A stretch of DNA of 64,000 nt from JALOLG01 sp963722415 (GTDB taxonomy: Bacteria > Actinomycetota > Acidimicrobiia > Acidimicrobiales > Ilumatobacteraceae). The translations under genes were made by a program, and so were the position numbers. The notes below the pieces were generated by a model. That model was not told the origin of the DNA. It searched no databases and saw nothing but the letters and a program-made list of their open reading frames with translations. Below are positions 34,863 through 44,955 of the stretch, in pieces. Location: the NCBI GenBank assembly GCA_963722415.1, contig CAVRNI010000052.1, positions 62,001 through 126,000 on the forward strand. Reading direction: 5' to 3'. Positions within the stretch are counted from its first letter, which is position 1. Each line of letters starts with the position of its first letter.

Positions 34863-36065
34863 TCGTAGGCGGCCAGCAGCACCGGCGCCGAGTGCTCCCA
34901 GGCCAGGGTCGTGCGCACGCGTTCGCGGCCGAGCTCGCCCATGCGGCGGCGGCCGGCCGGATCGTCGAGCAGCGTCGCTGATGCTGAGGGCGAGCGCCCG
35001 CTCGCGGTTGGGCTCGGCGAACACGGCCGCCGGCCCGGCCGAGACGCGGTGCTCGGTGAGGTCGTAGGCGACGACCGGGAGCCCGAAGAACATGTACTCC
35101 ATGATCTTGTTCATCGTGCTCTTGTCCGACCAGTCGTTCTTCGGGTCCGGATCGACCCCGAGATCGGCGGAGGACAGGACGCGGCAGAGCTCGTCGTCGC
35201 TGACCCGACCGGTGAAGGTGCACCGCTCGTCCACGCCGAGCTCCTTCGCGTACGCCTTGATGCTCGGCTGGTGCGGCCCACCGCCGACGAGCACGCAGTG
35301 GACGTCGTCGCGGCCGAGCTCGTCACGCAGCACCTTCACCGCCCGGATCAGGTGGTCCACCCCGTCCTGCTTGCAGATCTCACCGAGGTAGACGATCAGG
35401 TGGCGCCTGCCCTTGCGCCAGGCCGGATCCGGTGGGTAGACGGTCAGGCGCTCGAGGTCAGGGCCGGAGCGCACCACGTAGACGTCGGCCGGCGCCTTCC
35501 CGCCTCGCTCGACCGCGATCCGCTGGTGGCTCTGGTTGGTGGTGATGACCAGGTCGGCGGTCTCGAACGTCTTGCGCTCCAGGTACCGCAGCCCGGCCAA
35601 GGCCCGCCCACCCGTGGCGCCGAACTTGGCCTGGTACATCTCGGGCGAGAGGTCGTGATGGTCGAACAGGAACCGCTTGCCGAAGAGCTTCCAGAAGCGG
35701 CCGAGCGGCCAGTACGTCTCCGGCGGGTTGCAGACGTGGAGGACGTCGAAGCCGCGGCCGGCCACGGCCACCCGGACCGACTTCATCGTCGTGCGCACGA
35801 AGCACCAGAGGAACTCGACGACGAAGCCGAACGGGCCCCGAGCGTCCACCGGGAGCCCGTAGCGGTGGATGTGCACGTCCTCGAGGACCTCGAACGAGCG
35901 GTTGAAGCCCTTGGCCTTCGGACAGATGACGCTCACCTTGTAGCCGGCCCTGGCCAGGGTGGTGGCCTCCAACCACACCCGGCGGTCGAACGGGACCGGC
36001 AGGTTCTGGACGACGATGAGGACCCGGCGGGGCCTACCAGCAGATGCCAACGTACCCATTGCCAT
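34787..36065 (-). CDS. Family 4 glycosyltransferase, WbuB-like (one frame break)
   Basis: About 425 aa from ATG 36065. N-terminal VLIVVQNLPVPFDRRVWLEA is typical of WbuB/L-fucosamine-transferase-type GT4 proteins; then VLHVCNPPETYWPLGRFWKL, FDHHDLSPEMYQAKFG, the donor domain HLIVYLGEICKQDGVDHLIR and VHCVLVGGGPHQP, and the E-x7-E region MNKIMEYMFFGLPVVAYDLT. At about 34,975 the frame changes and continues TLLDDPAGRRRMGELGRERV to a TGA at 34787-34789. Read without the change, the frame would extend into nonsense as far as 34356. The start lies inside the end of the upstream dehydrogenase gene. Confidence 0.8.
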
Positions 36066-37335
36066 CGCTGCGCCGGTCGACGATGTGAGCGAGGTCGACG
36101 ATCCGCTGCCCTGGCCACGGACGCTCCGCGACCGCCCGGAACGCCGGGTCGTTGTTGCCGATCACAAGGGTGTGGGCGTGGGCGAGAACCTCGTCGACGC
36201 TCGACACCATCAGCTCCGAGATGTGGGGGATCTGGTCGAGGATGTAGCTCCTGTTGGCACCCACCAGCTTGGCCAGGTTGACGTTGGCGTCGTAGATCCT
36301 GACCTCGTAGCCCTTGCCGATCAACCGCTCCACCACGTCGACCATGGGGCTCTCGCGTAGGTCGTCGGTGCCCTCCTTGAAGGCGAGCCCCAGCACCCCG
36401 ACCTGGCGGGCACCGGCATCGATCACCAGCTGGAACGCCCGGTCGAGCTGTTGCGCGTTGCTGGGCAGGATCGAGTTGAGCAGCGGAAGGTCGAGGTCGA
36501 GGGCGCGGCCTTGGTAGCGCAAGGCCCGGACGTCCTTGGGCAGGCAGGAGCCACCGAAGGCGAAGCCTGGGCGCAGGTAGACCGGGGACAGGTTGAGCGT
36601 GGTGTCGGCGCAGAGGATGTCCATGACCCGGTGGCCATCGAGACCCTGGGCCTTGGCCAGGCTGCCGATCTCGTTGGCGAAGGCCACCTTGAGGGCGTGC
36701 CACGAGTTGTCGACGTACTTGGCCATCTCGGCCAGCTCCAGGTCGGTCTGGATCAGCGGCGCACCCGGCCGCGCCGCCAGCGCGGTCACGAGGTCGCGGA
36801 CCGCGTCGTCGGTCGCGCCGATGACCACCTTGGGCGGCTCGCGGTGGTCACGGATGGCCGTCCCCTCTCGCAGGAACTCGGGGTACACCGCGACCGCCAC
36901 GGGGCGGCCCGCGGTCCGCTCCAGCTCGGGCAGCAGGACGTCGCGCGTGGTGCCCGGCAGGATCGTGCTCCGGACGACCAACGTGAAGGGCGAACCACAG
37001 CGGCGGATGGCCTGCCCGATGTCGCCGGCCACCCGGCGCAGGTTCGTGAGGTCGAGGCTGCCGTTGCCACTGCTCGGTGTACCCACGCACACCAGACCGA
37101 CGTCGGTGCCGGCGACCGCCGCGTCGCAGTCGGTGGTGGCCCGCAAGCGGCCGACGCGCACGCCCTCCTCGATGAGCTCGCCGAGGCCGGCCTCGACCAC
37201 GGGCGCGTGGCCCTGGTTCAGCAGGTCGACCTTGACCGGGTTGGTATCGACACCCACGACCGTGTGGCCGTCGGCAGCCAGGCAGGCGGCGGAGACGGCG
37301 CCGACGTAGCCCAGCCCGTAGACGCTGATCCTCAT
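36034..37335 (-). CDS. GDP-mannose 6-dehydrogenase (AlgD-like)
   Basis: A 433-aa, unbroken UDP-glucose/GDP-mannose dehydrogenase. It has the NAD motif ISVYGLGYVGAVSAACLA, VGVDTNPVKVDLLNQGHAPV, FTLVVRSTILPGTTRDVLLP, PEFLREGTAIRDHREPPKVV, the linker helix MAKYVDNSWHALKVAFANEI, the catalytic Cys in FAFGGSCLPKDVRALRYQ, and KEGTDDLRESPMVDVVERLI. The NQG-x-(S/A)PVVE-x-GL stretch and FLREG-x-A match the GDP-mannose branch. It oxidises GDP-mannose to GDP-mannuronate, supplying an acidic sugar. With the 3,5-epimerase gene nearby it defines a GDP-mannose-centred precursor pathway. Confidence 0.87.
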   Translation of the reverse strand: MRISVYGLGYVGAVSAACLAADGHTVVGVDTNPVKVDLLNQGHAPVVEAGLGELIEEGVRVGRLRATTDCDAAVAGTDVGLVCVGTPSSGNGSLDLTNLRRVAGDIGQAIRRCGSPFTLVVRSTILPGTTRDVLLPELERTAGRPVAVAVYPEFLREGTAIRDHREPPKVVIGATDDAVRDLVTALAARPGAPLIQTDLELAEMAKYVDNSWHALKVAFANEIGSLAKAQGLDGHRVMDILCADTTLNLSPVYLRPGFAFGGSCLPKDVRALRYQGRALDLDLPLLNSILPSNAQQLDRAFQLVIDAGARQVGVLGLAFKEGTDDLRESPMVDVVERLIGKGYEVRIYDANVNLAKLVGANRSYILDQIPHISELMVSSVDEVLAHAHTLVIGNNDPAFRAVAERPWPGQRIVDLAHIVDRRSDGNGYVGICW

Positions 37336-39333
37336 GGCGTGGTCCCCGGGTCGAGCTGGAGGACCGTGGTCAACGCCTGGCCGTCACCGACCCGGCCGCT
37401 CCCGACCAACGTGACCGTGGGTACCCGCGCGTCGAACGCCGGCGAGTACCAGCCCACGGGCGGGTCGGTCTCGCCTTCCAGGCACCGCCAGGCGAGCTCG
37501 TCGGGGAGGGTGAGCGTCGCGCCCGATCGGCCGTGACCGTCGCACCACTGGAGCACGGCCCGACCGCGTTCGAGGGTGCAGGCGACGTCGGGGCCGAGGT
37601 GGAAGGCCAGGCGGCAGTCGTGAGCGCCGCCGTCGAGGCGGTCCTCGACGACCAGCCGGCGTTCCGGCCGGTCCAGCCGGACGCTCCGGCGGTGGACGAC
37701 CGGTGGCCGCAGGCGCCGGTAGCCGTGGTGGGCGGCCGACCACTCGGCCACCGGGCCGCCGTCCAGCCCGGCCACGCCCTGGAGCTCGGACCGGGCCTGC
37801 CGGGCCCAGAGGTGGGTGCCGGCCGCTACCGACTGGTCGACACCGCCGACCTCCAGGGTGTTGTGAGCCAGCGTGGAGCGGAAGTAGGCGCGCCACGCCG
37901 GGTCGGCGCCGTAGCAGTAGGTCCCCGGGTCCGCGAGCACGTCGACCCCGCCCACCCGGACCTCGATGGCCAGAGCGTCGGCGTGGGCATGGGCGGCGAT
38001 CGACAGGTATCCGTGAGGGCCGTGGTCGGCACGGCACCAGAGCTCGTCGCGCCGCCCGTCGGTGTCGCGCAGGAGCGCCATGCCGGCGTCGGCGAACAGC
38101 GACGACCGCCGCGCCGGCCGGGGCCCACCGGGCGAGCGGGCGGACGGCGAGCGGCGTCCACAGCGCGGTGCGGGCGTCCCCGCCGTACCCGGCCGGCCAC
38201 CAGGACGCGGGACCGAACAGCGCGGCGCCGGTGGCCAGGAGGGAGGCCCAGCGGTCATAGCCGGGGCCGTCCAGCAACAGTCCGTGGCCGTCGTCGGCGT
38301 CGCCTTGGCGGGGCGGGCGCAGGCGCACGTCGACGACCGCGGCCAGCGCGTCGGTCATGCGCCGCAGGGTGTCCCAGACCTGGTCGCCGAGCGGATGGCC
38401 GGCCAGCTCGCCCTCGAGGGCCGCGGCGAGCCCGAGCTCGAGCACGAAGCCGTGGTAGTCGGTGGCCAGCTCGCGGTTCAGGCCGCTGGCGAACGTCTGC
38501 CGCACGAGCTCGCGCCGGAGCGTGGTGGCGGCCGCCTCACGCCAGGCGCCGCTCTCCCGGAACCAGGGGAAGGCGCAGCCCGCGACGAACTGTCCAGCCA
38601 TCTCGGCCAGGAGGTGGTTGTTGGCCGAGGATCCGTGGCTCGGCAGCCGGGCCAGCCACTCCTGGTGGTGATGGAGCTGCTGCAGAAAGGTGCGGTTGCC
38701 CTCGAAGAGCGACCGGGTCCCTTCCCAGCCGTCGAGCAGCCGCCGGATCCAGACCCAGGACACCAGGCGCAGGCCGAGCTCGATGCCGCTGGTCCAGTGG
38801 ATGCCGGACAGGAACGGGTTGGCCGCCCACCAGGAGCGCAGCTGCGTGTCCACAGCATCGGCGTACCGCTCGTCGCCATCCAGGCGGTAGGCGGCCGCCA
38901 GCACGGTCAGGTGCTGGTGGCGCGACAGCTCCCACACGTACTTGACGTCGCCGACCGCCTCGGCGTCGCGGTGGTCGATGGCGAAGCAGTAGCTCCGGTC
39001 GGGCGCCCGCCGGCCGGTGTGCGGGTCCAGGGACCAGTCCGGTGCCGGCGCCATGTCGTCGCGTTCCCGAGCGAACACCGGCCAGCGGCCGCCGAGGAGT
39101 CCCTCGGCAGCCTCCTTGAGCCGGACCCTGGCATCCTCTGGCACGTCGGCGCCGGCCGCAGGCAGGAGGGCGGCGAAGGCCGGGCGCATGGCCGGCACGC
39201 TCGCCGGGTCGGCGCCCGCGTCAGTGACCTGGCGGCCCCGCCAGCGACGCCTGGTCACCTCGTCGCGCGCCCGCCCAGCCATCTCCGCAGGCGACATGCT
39301 GGCCAGGCGCCGGGCGTACCACCGGAGGTTCAT
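37332..39333 (-). CDS. Heparinase II/III-like polysaccharide lyase (one frame break)
   Basis: About 666 aa. ATG 39333 (overlapping the upstream stop as ATGA) starts NLRWYARRLASMSPAEMAGR. The N-terminal alpha/alpha toroid carries KYVWELSRHQHLTVLAAAYR and LPSHGSSANNHLLAEMAGQF, with the conserved SSANNH, plus LNRELATDYHGFVLELGLAA. A frame change at about 38,100 leads into the C-terminal beta-sandwich with GYLSIAAHAHADALAIEVRV and DPGTYCYGADPAWRAYFRST, AHNTLEVGG (conserved H and N). Such proteins cleave uronate-containing polymers by beta-elimination and often sit in EPS operons as editing lyases. There is no signal peptide, a common trait of the cluster-encoded members. Confidence 0.83.
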
Positions 39334-41513
39334 TCCGCCGCGCCCTCGTCGACCATCACGGCCTCCAGGCGCCGGCTGCCCACGCTGCGCTGGGCTGCGA
39401 AGGTGGCGAGGGTCGTGGCCGCCAGCGAATCCAGCGCGGTCGGCATCACCCGGGCCTCGGCGACGGCGCGCACGAAGGCGTCCATCTCCTGCCGCTGGCC
39501 CTTGTCGATGCCGGTGCGGGATCGGCGGACGCGGCGGCGGCCCCCGCGCCACAGCTCGGTGCGCTGGAAGTTGTGCAGTCTGGCCACCCGGCCGTCCCCG
39601 CTGACCTGGAACAGCTCCTTGGGCGCGCGCGGGTCGCCGCCGGTCTGGTAGGCGATGGTCGCGACCGACCCGTCGGGGTACAGCAGCGTGGTCGCGGTGT
39701 CGTCGGGATCGCGGGTAGCGGCCGAGAACACCGCGACCGGGTTCTGTTCGAGCCACCACGAGATGGTGTCGACGAAGTGGCATCCCTCCCCCACGAGGCG
39801 CGAGCCCTCCTCGGGGTGGCCGTACCAGCTCCCCGCTTCCAGCCGACCGGCATTGACGTCGTAGCGGACCTGGACCGGCCCGCTGCGGGACCCGGTGGCG
39901 GCCTTGAGGTCGACGAGCAGCGGCGCGAAGCGCCGGTTGAAGCCGACCATCAGACGGTCGTTGCCGCTGTCGGCGACCACCGAGAGGATCGCCCGGAGCT
40001 GATCCGGGTCGACCGCCAAGGGCTTCTCGACGAACACTGCTTTGCCGGCCGCCAGGGCCTCGCACACCATGGCCGCGTGCGCGTGGTGGCGAGTGGCGAT
40101 CACCACGGCGTCGACCGTCTCGTCGGCCAGCAGGCCCCGGTGGTCGGTCGAGCAGCGCTCGAAGCCGAACCGGCGCTGTGCGTTGGCGGCGGACAGCCCG
40201 GTCGCGGTCGCCACCTCGACCAACCGGACGTCGGGCCGGTCGCGCAGGTGGGGCAGGAGCATGCTGGTGGCGTAGCTGCCGGCGCCGATCACCCCGAGTC
40301 GGACCACCGGGTGTGCGACTGGTCGCCGAGCCGGTCGGTCGGGCATGCTCGTGGCGGCCTGGCGGCGCTGCGGCGACCCGTCAGCCGAATAGCGGAACAG
40401 GATGCCGACCACGCCGGGCTCGCCGCGTCTGATGCGCTCGTAGGCGCCGACCGCGTCGTCGAAGGGCAGGACCGCGGAGACCAGCGGGTCCAAGTCGAGC
40501 CGACCCTGAGCCACAAGGTCCAGGAAGCAGGCCATGTTGCGCCGCTCGGTCCACCGGACGTACCCGATCGGGTAGTCGACCCCGTCCTCCTCGTAGGTCG
40601 GGTCGTAGCGCCCGGGGCCGTACGAGCGCGAGAAGCGGACCTCGAGCTCCTTGGCGTAGTACTCGGTCCAGGGCAGGTCCAGGCGGCTCTTGCCGATGTC
40701 GACGACCCGGGCCCGGTCTCGGGCCAGTTCGGCGGCGAGCTCGACCGGCTGGTTGGTGTCGCCGCCCGCGGTGAGGAAGATGTGGTCGGCGCCGGCGCGG
40801 TCAGTGAGGACGGCGAGCGCCTCCACCACCGGCCCGCGATGGGCACGGTCGGGTGGGCGGCAGGCGACCGCCCCGCTCTGCTCGGCCAGCCGGCAGCGCT
40901 CGATCGACGGGTCGAGGCCGACGACGTTGACCCCGGCGGCCCGCAGGAGCTGGACGAGCAGCTGTCCGACCAAGCCGAGGCCGATGACACAGGCGGTCTC
41001 CCCAAGGCGCGCCTCCGACTGCCGGCAACCCTGCATGGCGATGGCGCCCACGGTGGTGAAGGCGGCGTGCTCGGAAGCGACCTCATCGGGCAGCGGCACG
41101 CACAGCTTGCGCGGGACCCAGTTGTACTCGGCGTGGAGCGCGTAGCTGTTTCCGGCGCAGGCGACTCGCTGCCCGACGGACAGCTCCTCCACGTCCGCGC
41201 CCACCTCGACGACCACGCCGCACAGCGAGTACCCGAGGGGCGTGTAGGCCTCGAGCCGGTCGCTGACCTTCCGGTAGGTGGCGCGAAGCCCCTGCTGGGA
41301 TACCGACTGCATGACCTGCTTCACCTGGTCTGGCCGGGCGCGCGCCTTGCCGACGAGCGAGAGCTTGCTCTCGTTGATCTTCATCATCTCGGTGCCCGTG
41401 GAGATGAGCGAGAACAGCGTGCGGACCAGAACGCCACCCGGCCGCAGGGCGGGCACCGGCACCTCGAGCACCGTCAGCTCGCCGGACCGGTAGTTCTGGG
41501 CGACCTGCTTCAT
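39330..41513 (-). CDS. Fused zinc-type alcohol dehydrogenase / Gfo-Idh-MocA oxidoreductase
   Basis: A 727-aa, two-domain protein. The N-terminal half (about 1-370) is a medium-chain dehydrogenase: LVRTLFSLISTGTEMM, YTPLGYSLCGVVVEVG, GQRVACAGNSYALHAEYN, nucleotide motif CVIGLGLVGQLLVQLLRAAG. The C-terminal half (about 395-720) is a Gfo/Idh/MocA fold: VRLGVIGAGSYATSMLLPHL, VFVEKPLAVDPDQL (the EKP motif), EGCHFVDTISWWL. The same fusion occurs in EPS and capsule clusters; its reaction is undetermined but probably oxidoreduction of a nucleotide sugar or of the polymer. It is coupled to both neighbours by four-base overlaps (39330 and 41510). Confidence 0.87.
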   Translation of the reverse strand: MKQVAQNYRSGELTVLEVPVPALRPGGVLVRTLFSLISTGTEMMKINESKLSLVGKARARPDQVKQVMQSVSQQGLRATYRKVSDRLEAYTPLGYSLCGVVVEVGADVEELSVGQRVACAGNSYALHAEYNWVPRKLCVPLPDEVASEHAAFTTVGAIAMQGCRQSEARLGETACVIGLGLVGQLLVQLLRAAGVNVVGLDPSIERCRLAEQSGAVACRPPDRAHRGPVVEALAVLTDRAGADHIFLTAGGDTNQPVELAAELARDRARVVDIGKSRLDLPWTEYYAKELEVRFSRSYGPGRYDPTYEEDGVDYPIGYVRWTERRNMACFLDLVAQGRLDLDPLVSAVLPFDDAVGAYERIRRGEPGVVGILFRYSADGSPQRRQAATSMPDRPARRPVAHPVVRLGVIGAGSYATSMLLPHLRDRPDVRLVEVATATGLSAANAQRRFGFERCSTDHRGLLADETVDAVVIATRHHAHAAMVCEALAAGKAVFVEKPLAVDPDQLRAILSVVADSGNDRLMVGFNRRFAPLLVDLKAATGSRSGPVQVRYDVNAGRLEAGSWYGHPEEGSRLVGEGCHFVDTISWWLEQNPVAVFSAATRDPDDTATTLLYPDGSVATIAYQTGGDPRAPKELFQVSGDGRVARLHNFQRTELWRGGRRRVRRSRTGIDKGQRQEMDAFVRAVAEARVMPTALDSLAATTLATFAAQRSVGSRRLEAVMVDEGAAE

Positions 41514-43417
41514 GGGTCGCTGCTCTGCTGCCGGTGCCAGACCTCGAGGGTCAACAGCTGCCAGATCTCCTTGGACCGATCGGCGGCGCCGCGGCGGTCA
41601 TCGTCGATCATCGTCCTCACCATCTGCTTGTCCACCAACCCGGAGGTGACCAGGGTCCCCCCGGCGACCAGGTCGTCGACCATGTCCGCCAGGTCGCGGC
41701 GGATCCAGGCCCGCAGCGGCGCGCTGAAGAGCCCCTTGGGCCGGTACACGATCTCCCTGGGCAGCCACGCCTCGGCCGCCTGCTTCAGGATCGCCTTGCA
41801 CTCGCGGCCGACGATCTTGGCGCGGCCGGGAATGGCGAAGGCGGCTGCCGCCACCTCCTTGTCCACGTACGGGACGCGGACCTCCGTCGAGGCGGCCATG
41901 CTGGCCCGATCGGTGTAGGCCAGGTTGAGACCGGTCAGGAACAGCCGCGTGTCGGTGTAGCACATGCGGTTCACGTAGTCATCGGCGGGGCCCTCGGCGT
42001 AGACGGCCGCGTGCTCCACGACCAGCTGGTCGACCCTCGGCCAGAGCTCGGGATCGAGGAGCTCGTGCAGATCGCCGACGTCGTAGTGGGTGTAGCTGCG
42101 ACGGAACGCCGCCTCTTCGGGCAGGTCCGCGAAGGCCACGAAGCGCTTGGCCCAGCGTGCCGTCCGATAGCCGCGACGCCGGCCGGCCACCGGTAGCCGC
42201 TCGACGGCCGGCGCGACGACCCGCTGGCGCAGGACGCCGGGCAGGCGGCGGTAGCGGGCGGCGAGCTGCCCGGCATAGTGCTTGCGGTAGCCGCCGAACA
42301 GCTCGTCGGCGCCCATGCCGGACAGCAGCACCTTCACCCCGGCCTGCCTTGCAGCACGGCAGATGAGATAGGTGTTGATGGCGGCGGCGTCGCCGATCGG
42401 CTCGTCCAGCATGTGCACCATACGCGGGAGCAAGTCGGCCACGTCGGGGGCGATCTCGACCTCATGCAGCCTGATGCCGTGCTGGCCGGCGAGCTTGCGG
42501 GCGTAGGCAAGGTCATCGGGCATGGCCTCCAGACGCCGGTCCTCCGGCCGGAACGAGATCGTGTAGCAGTCGATGTCGCGGTTGTGCCGGGCGGCCAGGA
42601 CGGTGAGGAGGCTGGAGTCCAGCCCGCCGGACAGGAACGTGGAGATCGGCACGTCGGCCACCAGGTGCGCGGCGACCGAGTCCTCGATGAGGCCGCGCAG
42701 CTCCTCCACGTCGACCCGCCGTCCGGACGGCGCGGCGAGCTCGGCCCGGGGGTCGAAGAACCGCCCCTGCCGCCGACGGCCGTCCGGGCCGACCTCGAGC
42801 CAGGTCCCCGGTGGCAGCTTGTGGACACCCTGGTAGACGCAGTGTTCCTCGGGGATCCAGGAGTACATCAGGGACGCCACGATGGCCGTGTGGTCGATCG
42901 GCGGGCGCTCCCCGAGCAGGGGCCGCAGCCCCTTGAGCTCCGAGGCGAAGGCCACGCCGCCGTCCCGCTCCGTCCAGAACAGCGGCTTGATGCCGAACTG
43001 GTCGCGAGCGAGGGTGAGCGAGCCCTGTCGCTCGTCGAACAGCGCGAACGCGAACATGCCGCGGAGCCGTCGCAGGCACGCCGGGCCCCAGCGCCGCCAC
43101 GCCTCTAGCAGCACCTCGGTGTCGGAGCTGGTCCGGAAGCTGATCCCGACGCCGCCCAGCTCGGCCCGCAGCTGGCGGTAGTTGTAGATCTCGCCGTTGA
43201 ACACCAGCACCAGCCCGTCCTTCACGAACGGCTGGTTGGCGGCGGCGGTGAGGTCGATGATCGAGAGCCGCCGGTGCCCGAGCCGCACCCGTTCGGCGTC
43301 GTCGGCGCTGGTCCAGGTGCCGACCGCGTCCGGCCCGCGGTGAGCGAGGGCGTCGGACATCGCCGCCCACGAGCCCGCGTCGACCGCGATGTCGTAGGTG
43401 CCCAGGATCCCGCACAT
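41510..43417 (-). CDS. asnB: Asparagine synthase (glutamine-hydrolysing)
   Basis: A 635-aa, complete AsnB. The N-terminal glutaminase starts with the catalytic Cys (MCGILGTYDIAVDAGSWAAM) and includes VRLGHRRLSIIDLTAAANQP and VFNGEIYNYRQLRAELGG. The C-terminal synthetase domain has the PP-loop STFLSGGLDSSLLTVLAARH and LLSGMGADELFGGYRKHY. In EPS operons such AsnB paralogues may amidate uronic acids or support precursor supply, which would fit the mannuronate genes here; that role is inferred. It shares ATGA with the downstream fusion gene. Confidence 0.9.
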   Translation of the reverse strand: MCGILGTYDIAVDAGSWAAMSDALAHRGPDAVGTWTSADDAERVRLGHRRLSIIDLTAAANQPFVKDGLVLVFNGEIYNYRQLRAELGGVGISFRTSSDTEVLLEAWRRWGPACLRRLRGMFAFALFDERQGSLTLARDQFGIKPLFWTERDGGVAFASELKGLRPLLGERPPIDHTAIVASLMYSWIPEEHCVYQGVHKLPPGTWLEVGPDGRRRQGRFFDPRAELAAPSGRRVDVEELRGLIEDSVAAHLVADVPISTFLSGGLDSSLLTVLAARHNRDIDCYTISFRPEDRRLEAMPDDLAYARKLAGQHGIRLHEVEIAPDVADLLPRMVHMLDEPIGDAAAINTYLICRAARQAGVKVLLSGMGADELFGGYRKHYAGQLAARYRRLPGVLRQRVVAPAVERLPVAGRRRGYRTARWAKRFVAFADLPEEAAFRRSYTHYDVGDLHELLDPELWPRVDQLVVEHAAVYAEGPADDYVNRMCYTDTRLFLTGLNLAYTDRASMAASTEVRVPYVDKEVAAAAFAIPGRAKIVGRECKAILKQAAEAWLPREIVYRPKGLFSAPLRAWIRRDLADMVDDLVAGGTLVTSGLVDKQMVRTMIDDDRRGAADRSKEIWQLLTLEVWHRQQSSDP

Positions 43418-43455
43418 GGCTCAGCCCGCGACCGGGCCGCACGGCCGCCAGCATC

Positions 43456-44955
43456 TCAGCAGGCCCCCTGCCGCTTGACGACGGCGCCGAACGACTTCAG
43501 CATGATGTACAGGTCGAGGGTGGGTGACCAGTTCTCGATGTAGAACAGGTCCAGCCTGAGCGCCTCCTCCGCCGTCACGCGGCTGCGGCCGTTGATCTGC
43601 CACCAGCCGGTCATTCCCGCGGGAACCGACTGTCGTGGGGCCAGCAGGTCTGGGTGCGCGGCCACCTGGTCGGCGGGCAGTGGACGGGGCCCGACGATGC
43701 TCATGTCCCCGATGAGGACGTTCCACAGCTGGGGCAGCTCGTCGAGGCTGAGCCGCCGCAGGAGCGCCCCGACACGAGTCAACCGCGGGTCGGACTCCAG
43801 CTTGAAGAAGGGCCGGGACGTGTCGAAGGCAGGATCGCCGGTCCGCATCGTGCGGAACTTGTGCATCCGGAAGATCCGTCCGTCCCTGGTCACCCGCTCC
43901 TGATGGAACAGGGTCGGGCCGCTGGAGTCGAGGCGGATGGCCAGGGCGATGAACGGCCACAAGGGAAGGGTGAGAAGCAAGGCCACCGAGGCCACGACGA
44001 GGTCGATGAGCCGCTTCACGGTCGCCTGAGGCCCAGAAAGGCACACCGGTCGCAGCGCGACCGAGATGGCCGGCCCCACCTTCAGGACTGCCAGCCGGGA
44101 GGTGAGCATCTGGGGCAGGTTGGCCAGCACCCGGACCTCGACCTGCGTCTGGCGGGCGACCTGCGCGACCCGGGACAGATCGGCTTCGGTGATCCCGGCG
44201 GACGCGACGAACAGGCATTCGGCGGCCTGCTCCCGCACCACGCGGTCGAGCTCACCGATTCGCCCCAGGATGGGCAGTCGGTTGGCAGGCACGGCCGGGC
44301 CGGAGCCCAGCACGTGCCCGAGCGGGAGGAACCCCGAGTCCTCGACCTCGAGGATCTCCACCAGCCGTCTGGCCTCGGCCGAGGTGCCGACGACCAAGGT
44401 CCGCAGGGCCAGGCGACCGTCCATTCGCAGGCGCCATTGGTAGGCCCGCCACAATCGCCGTGACAGCAGCTCCAGCAGCAGGACCAGCACCCAGGTCAGA
44501 CCGATCCAGGCCCGGGAGAACGACGCCTTGGACCCGAAGCTCCCGAGCACCAGCACGACGATCCCCACCCCCGACGCCCCGATGACACGGCGCAGCTCCT
44601 CAGGAGCCGACAGGTGCTGGGGGGCGTACAGGTCGAAGGTGGAGAACACGACGTACCACAGCAACGGCGCGAGGGCGAGGGCGACCGCTTCAGGGCCCGG
44701 CACGAGCTCGCCCGGATAGCGCAGGGCGTAGGACCCCACCAGGGCCACCACCACGCAGAGGGCGTCCGAGAGGGCGAGCCCGATGGCGACGTGGCGGTAC
44801 CGACGCAGTGCGCCACCACCGGCCGGGACCGACGCCGGCCCGGATTCGGCATCGACGAGCCGGGTCTGGCCGGCCCGGGCCCCATTGAACTCCTCGGCGG
44901 CGGAATGGTTGTAGAGGGCGTTGGTGCCGTGTTGTCGGTGGTGCAGGGACGCCAC
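43456..44955 (-). CDS. Undecaprenyl-phosphate sugar phosphotransferase (WbaP/WcaJ family)
   Basis: A 499-aa, full-length polyprenyl glycosylphosphotransferase and probably the initiating enzyme of EPS assembly. It has four N-terminal TM helices (VAIGLALSDALCVVVALVGS; LALAPLLWYVVFSTFDLYAP; VVLVLGSFGSKASF), a CoA-binding-like domain (LRTLVVGTSAEARRLVEILE), TM5 (LVVASVALLLTLPLWPFIAL) and the catalytic C-terminus: MHKFRTMRTGDPAFDTSRPF, RLSLDELPQLWNVLIGDMSI, VGPRPLPADQV, AGMTGWWQINGRS. ATG 44955. It is the first gene of the minus-strand EPS operon, and a long noncoding region precedes it. Confidence 0.92.
   Translation of the reverse strand: MASLHHRQHGTNALYNHSAAEEFNGARAGQTRLVDAESGPASVPAGGGALRRYRHVAIGLALSDALCVVVALVGSYALRYPGELVPGPEAVALALAPLLWYVVFSTFDLYAPQHLSAPEELRRVIGASGVGIVVLVLGSFGSKASFSRAWIGLTWVLVLLLELLSRRLWRAYQWRLRMDGRLALRTLVVGTSAEARRLVEILEVEDSGFLPLGHVLGSGPAVPANRLPILGRIGELDRVVREQAAECLFVASAGITEADLSRVAQVARQTQVEVRVLANLPQMLTSRLAVLKVGPAISVALRPVCLSGPQATVKRLIDLVVASVALLLTLPLWPFIALAIRLDSSGPTLFHQERVTRDGRIFRMHKFRTMRTGDPAFDTSRPFFKLESDPRLTRVGALLRRLSLDELPQLWNVLIGDMSIVGPRPLPADQVAAHPDLLAPRQSVPAGMTGWWQINGRSRVTAEEALRLDLFYIENWSPTLDLYIMLKSFGAVVKRQGAC

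Noticed and set aside
37384..40065. 893-aa protein starting upstream of the heparinase
   Set aside because: Residues 1-244 of this frame lie antiparallel to no family and overlap the fused dehydrogenase; the heparinase starts at ATG 39333 with the usual ATGA junction.
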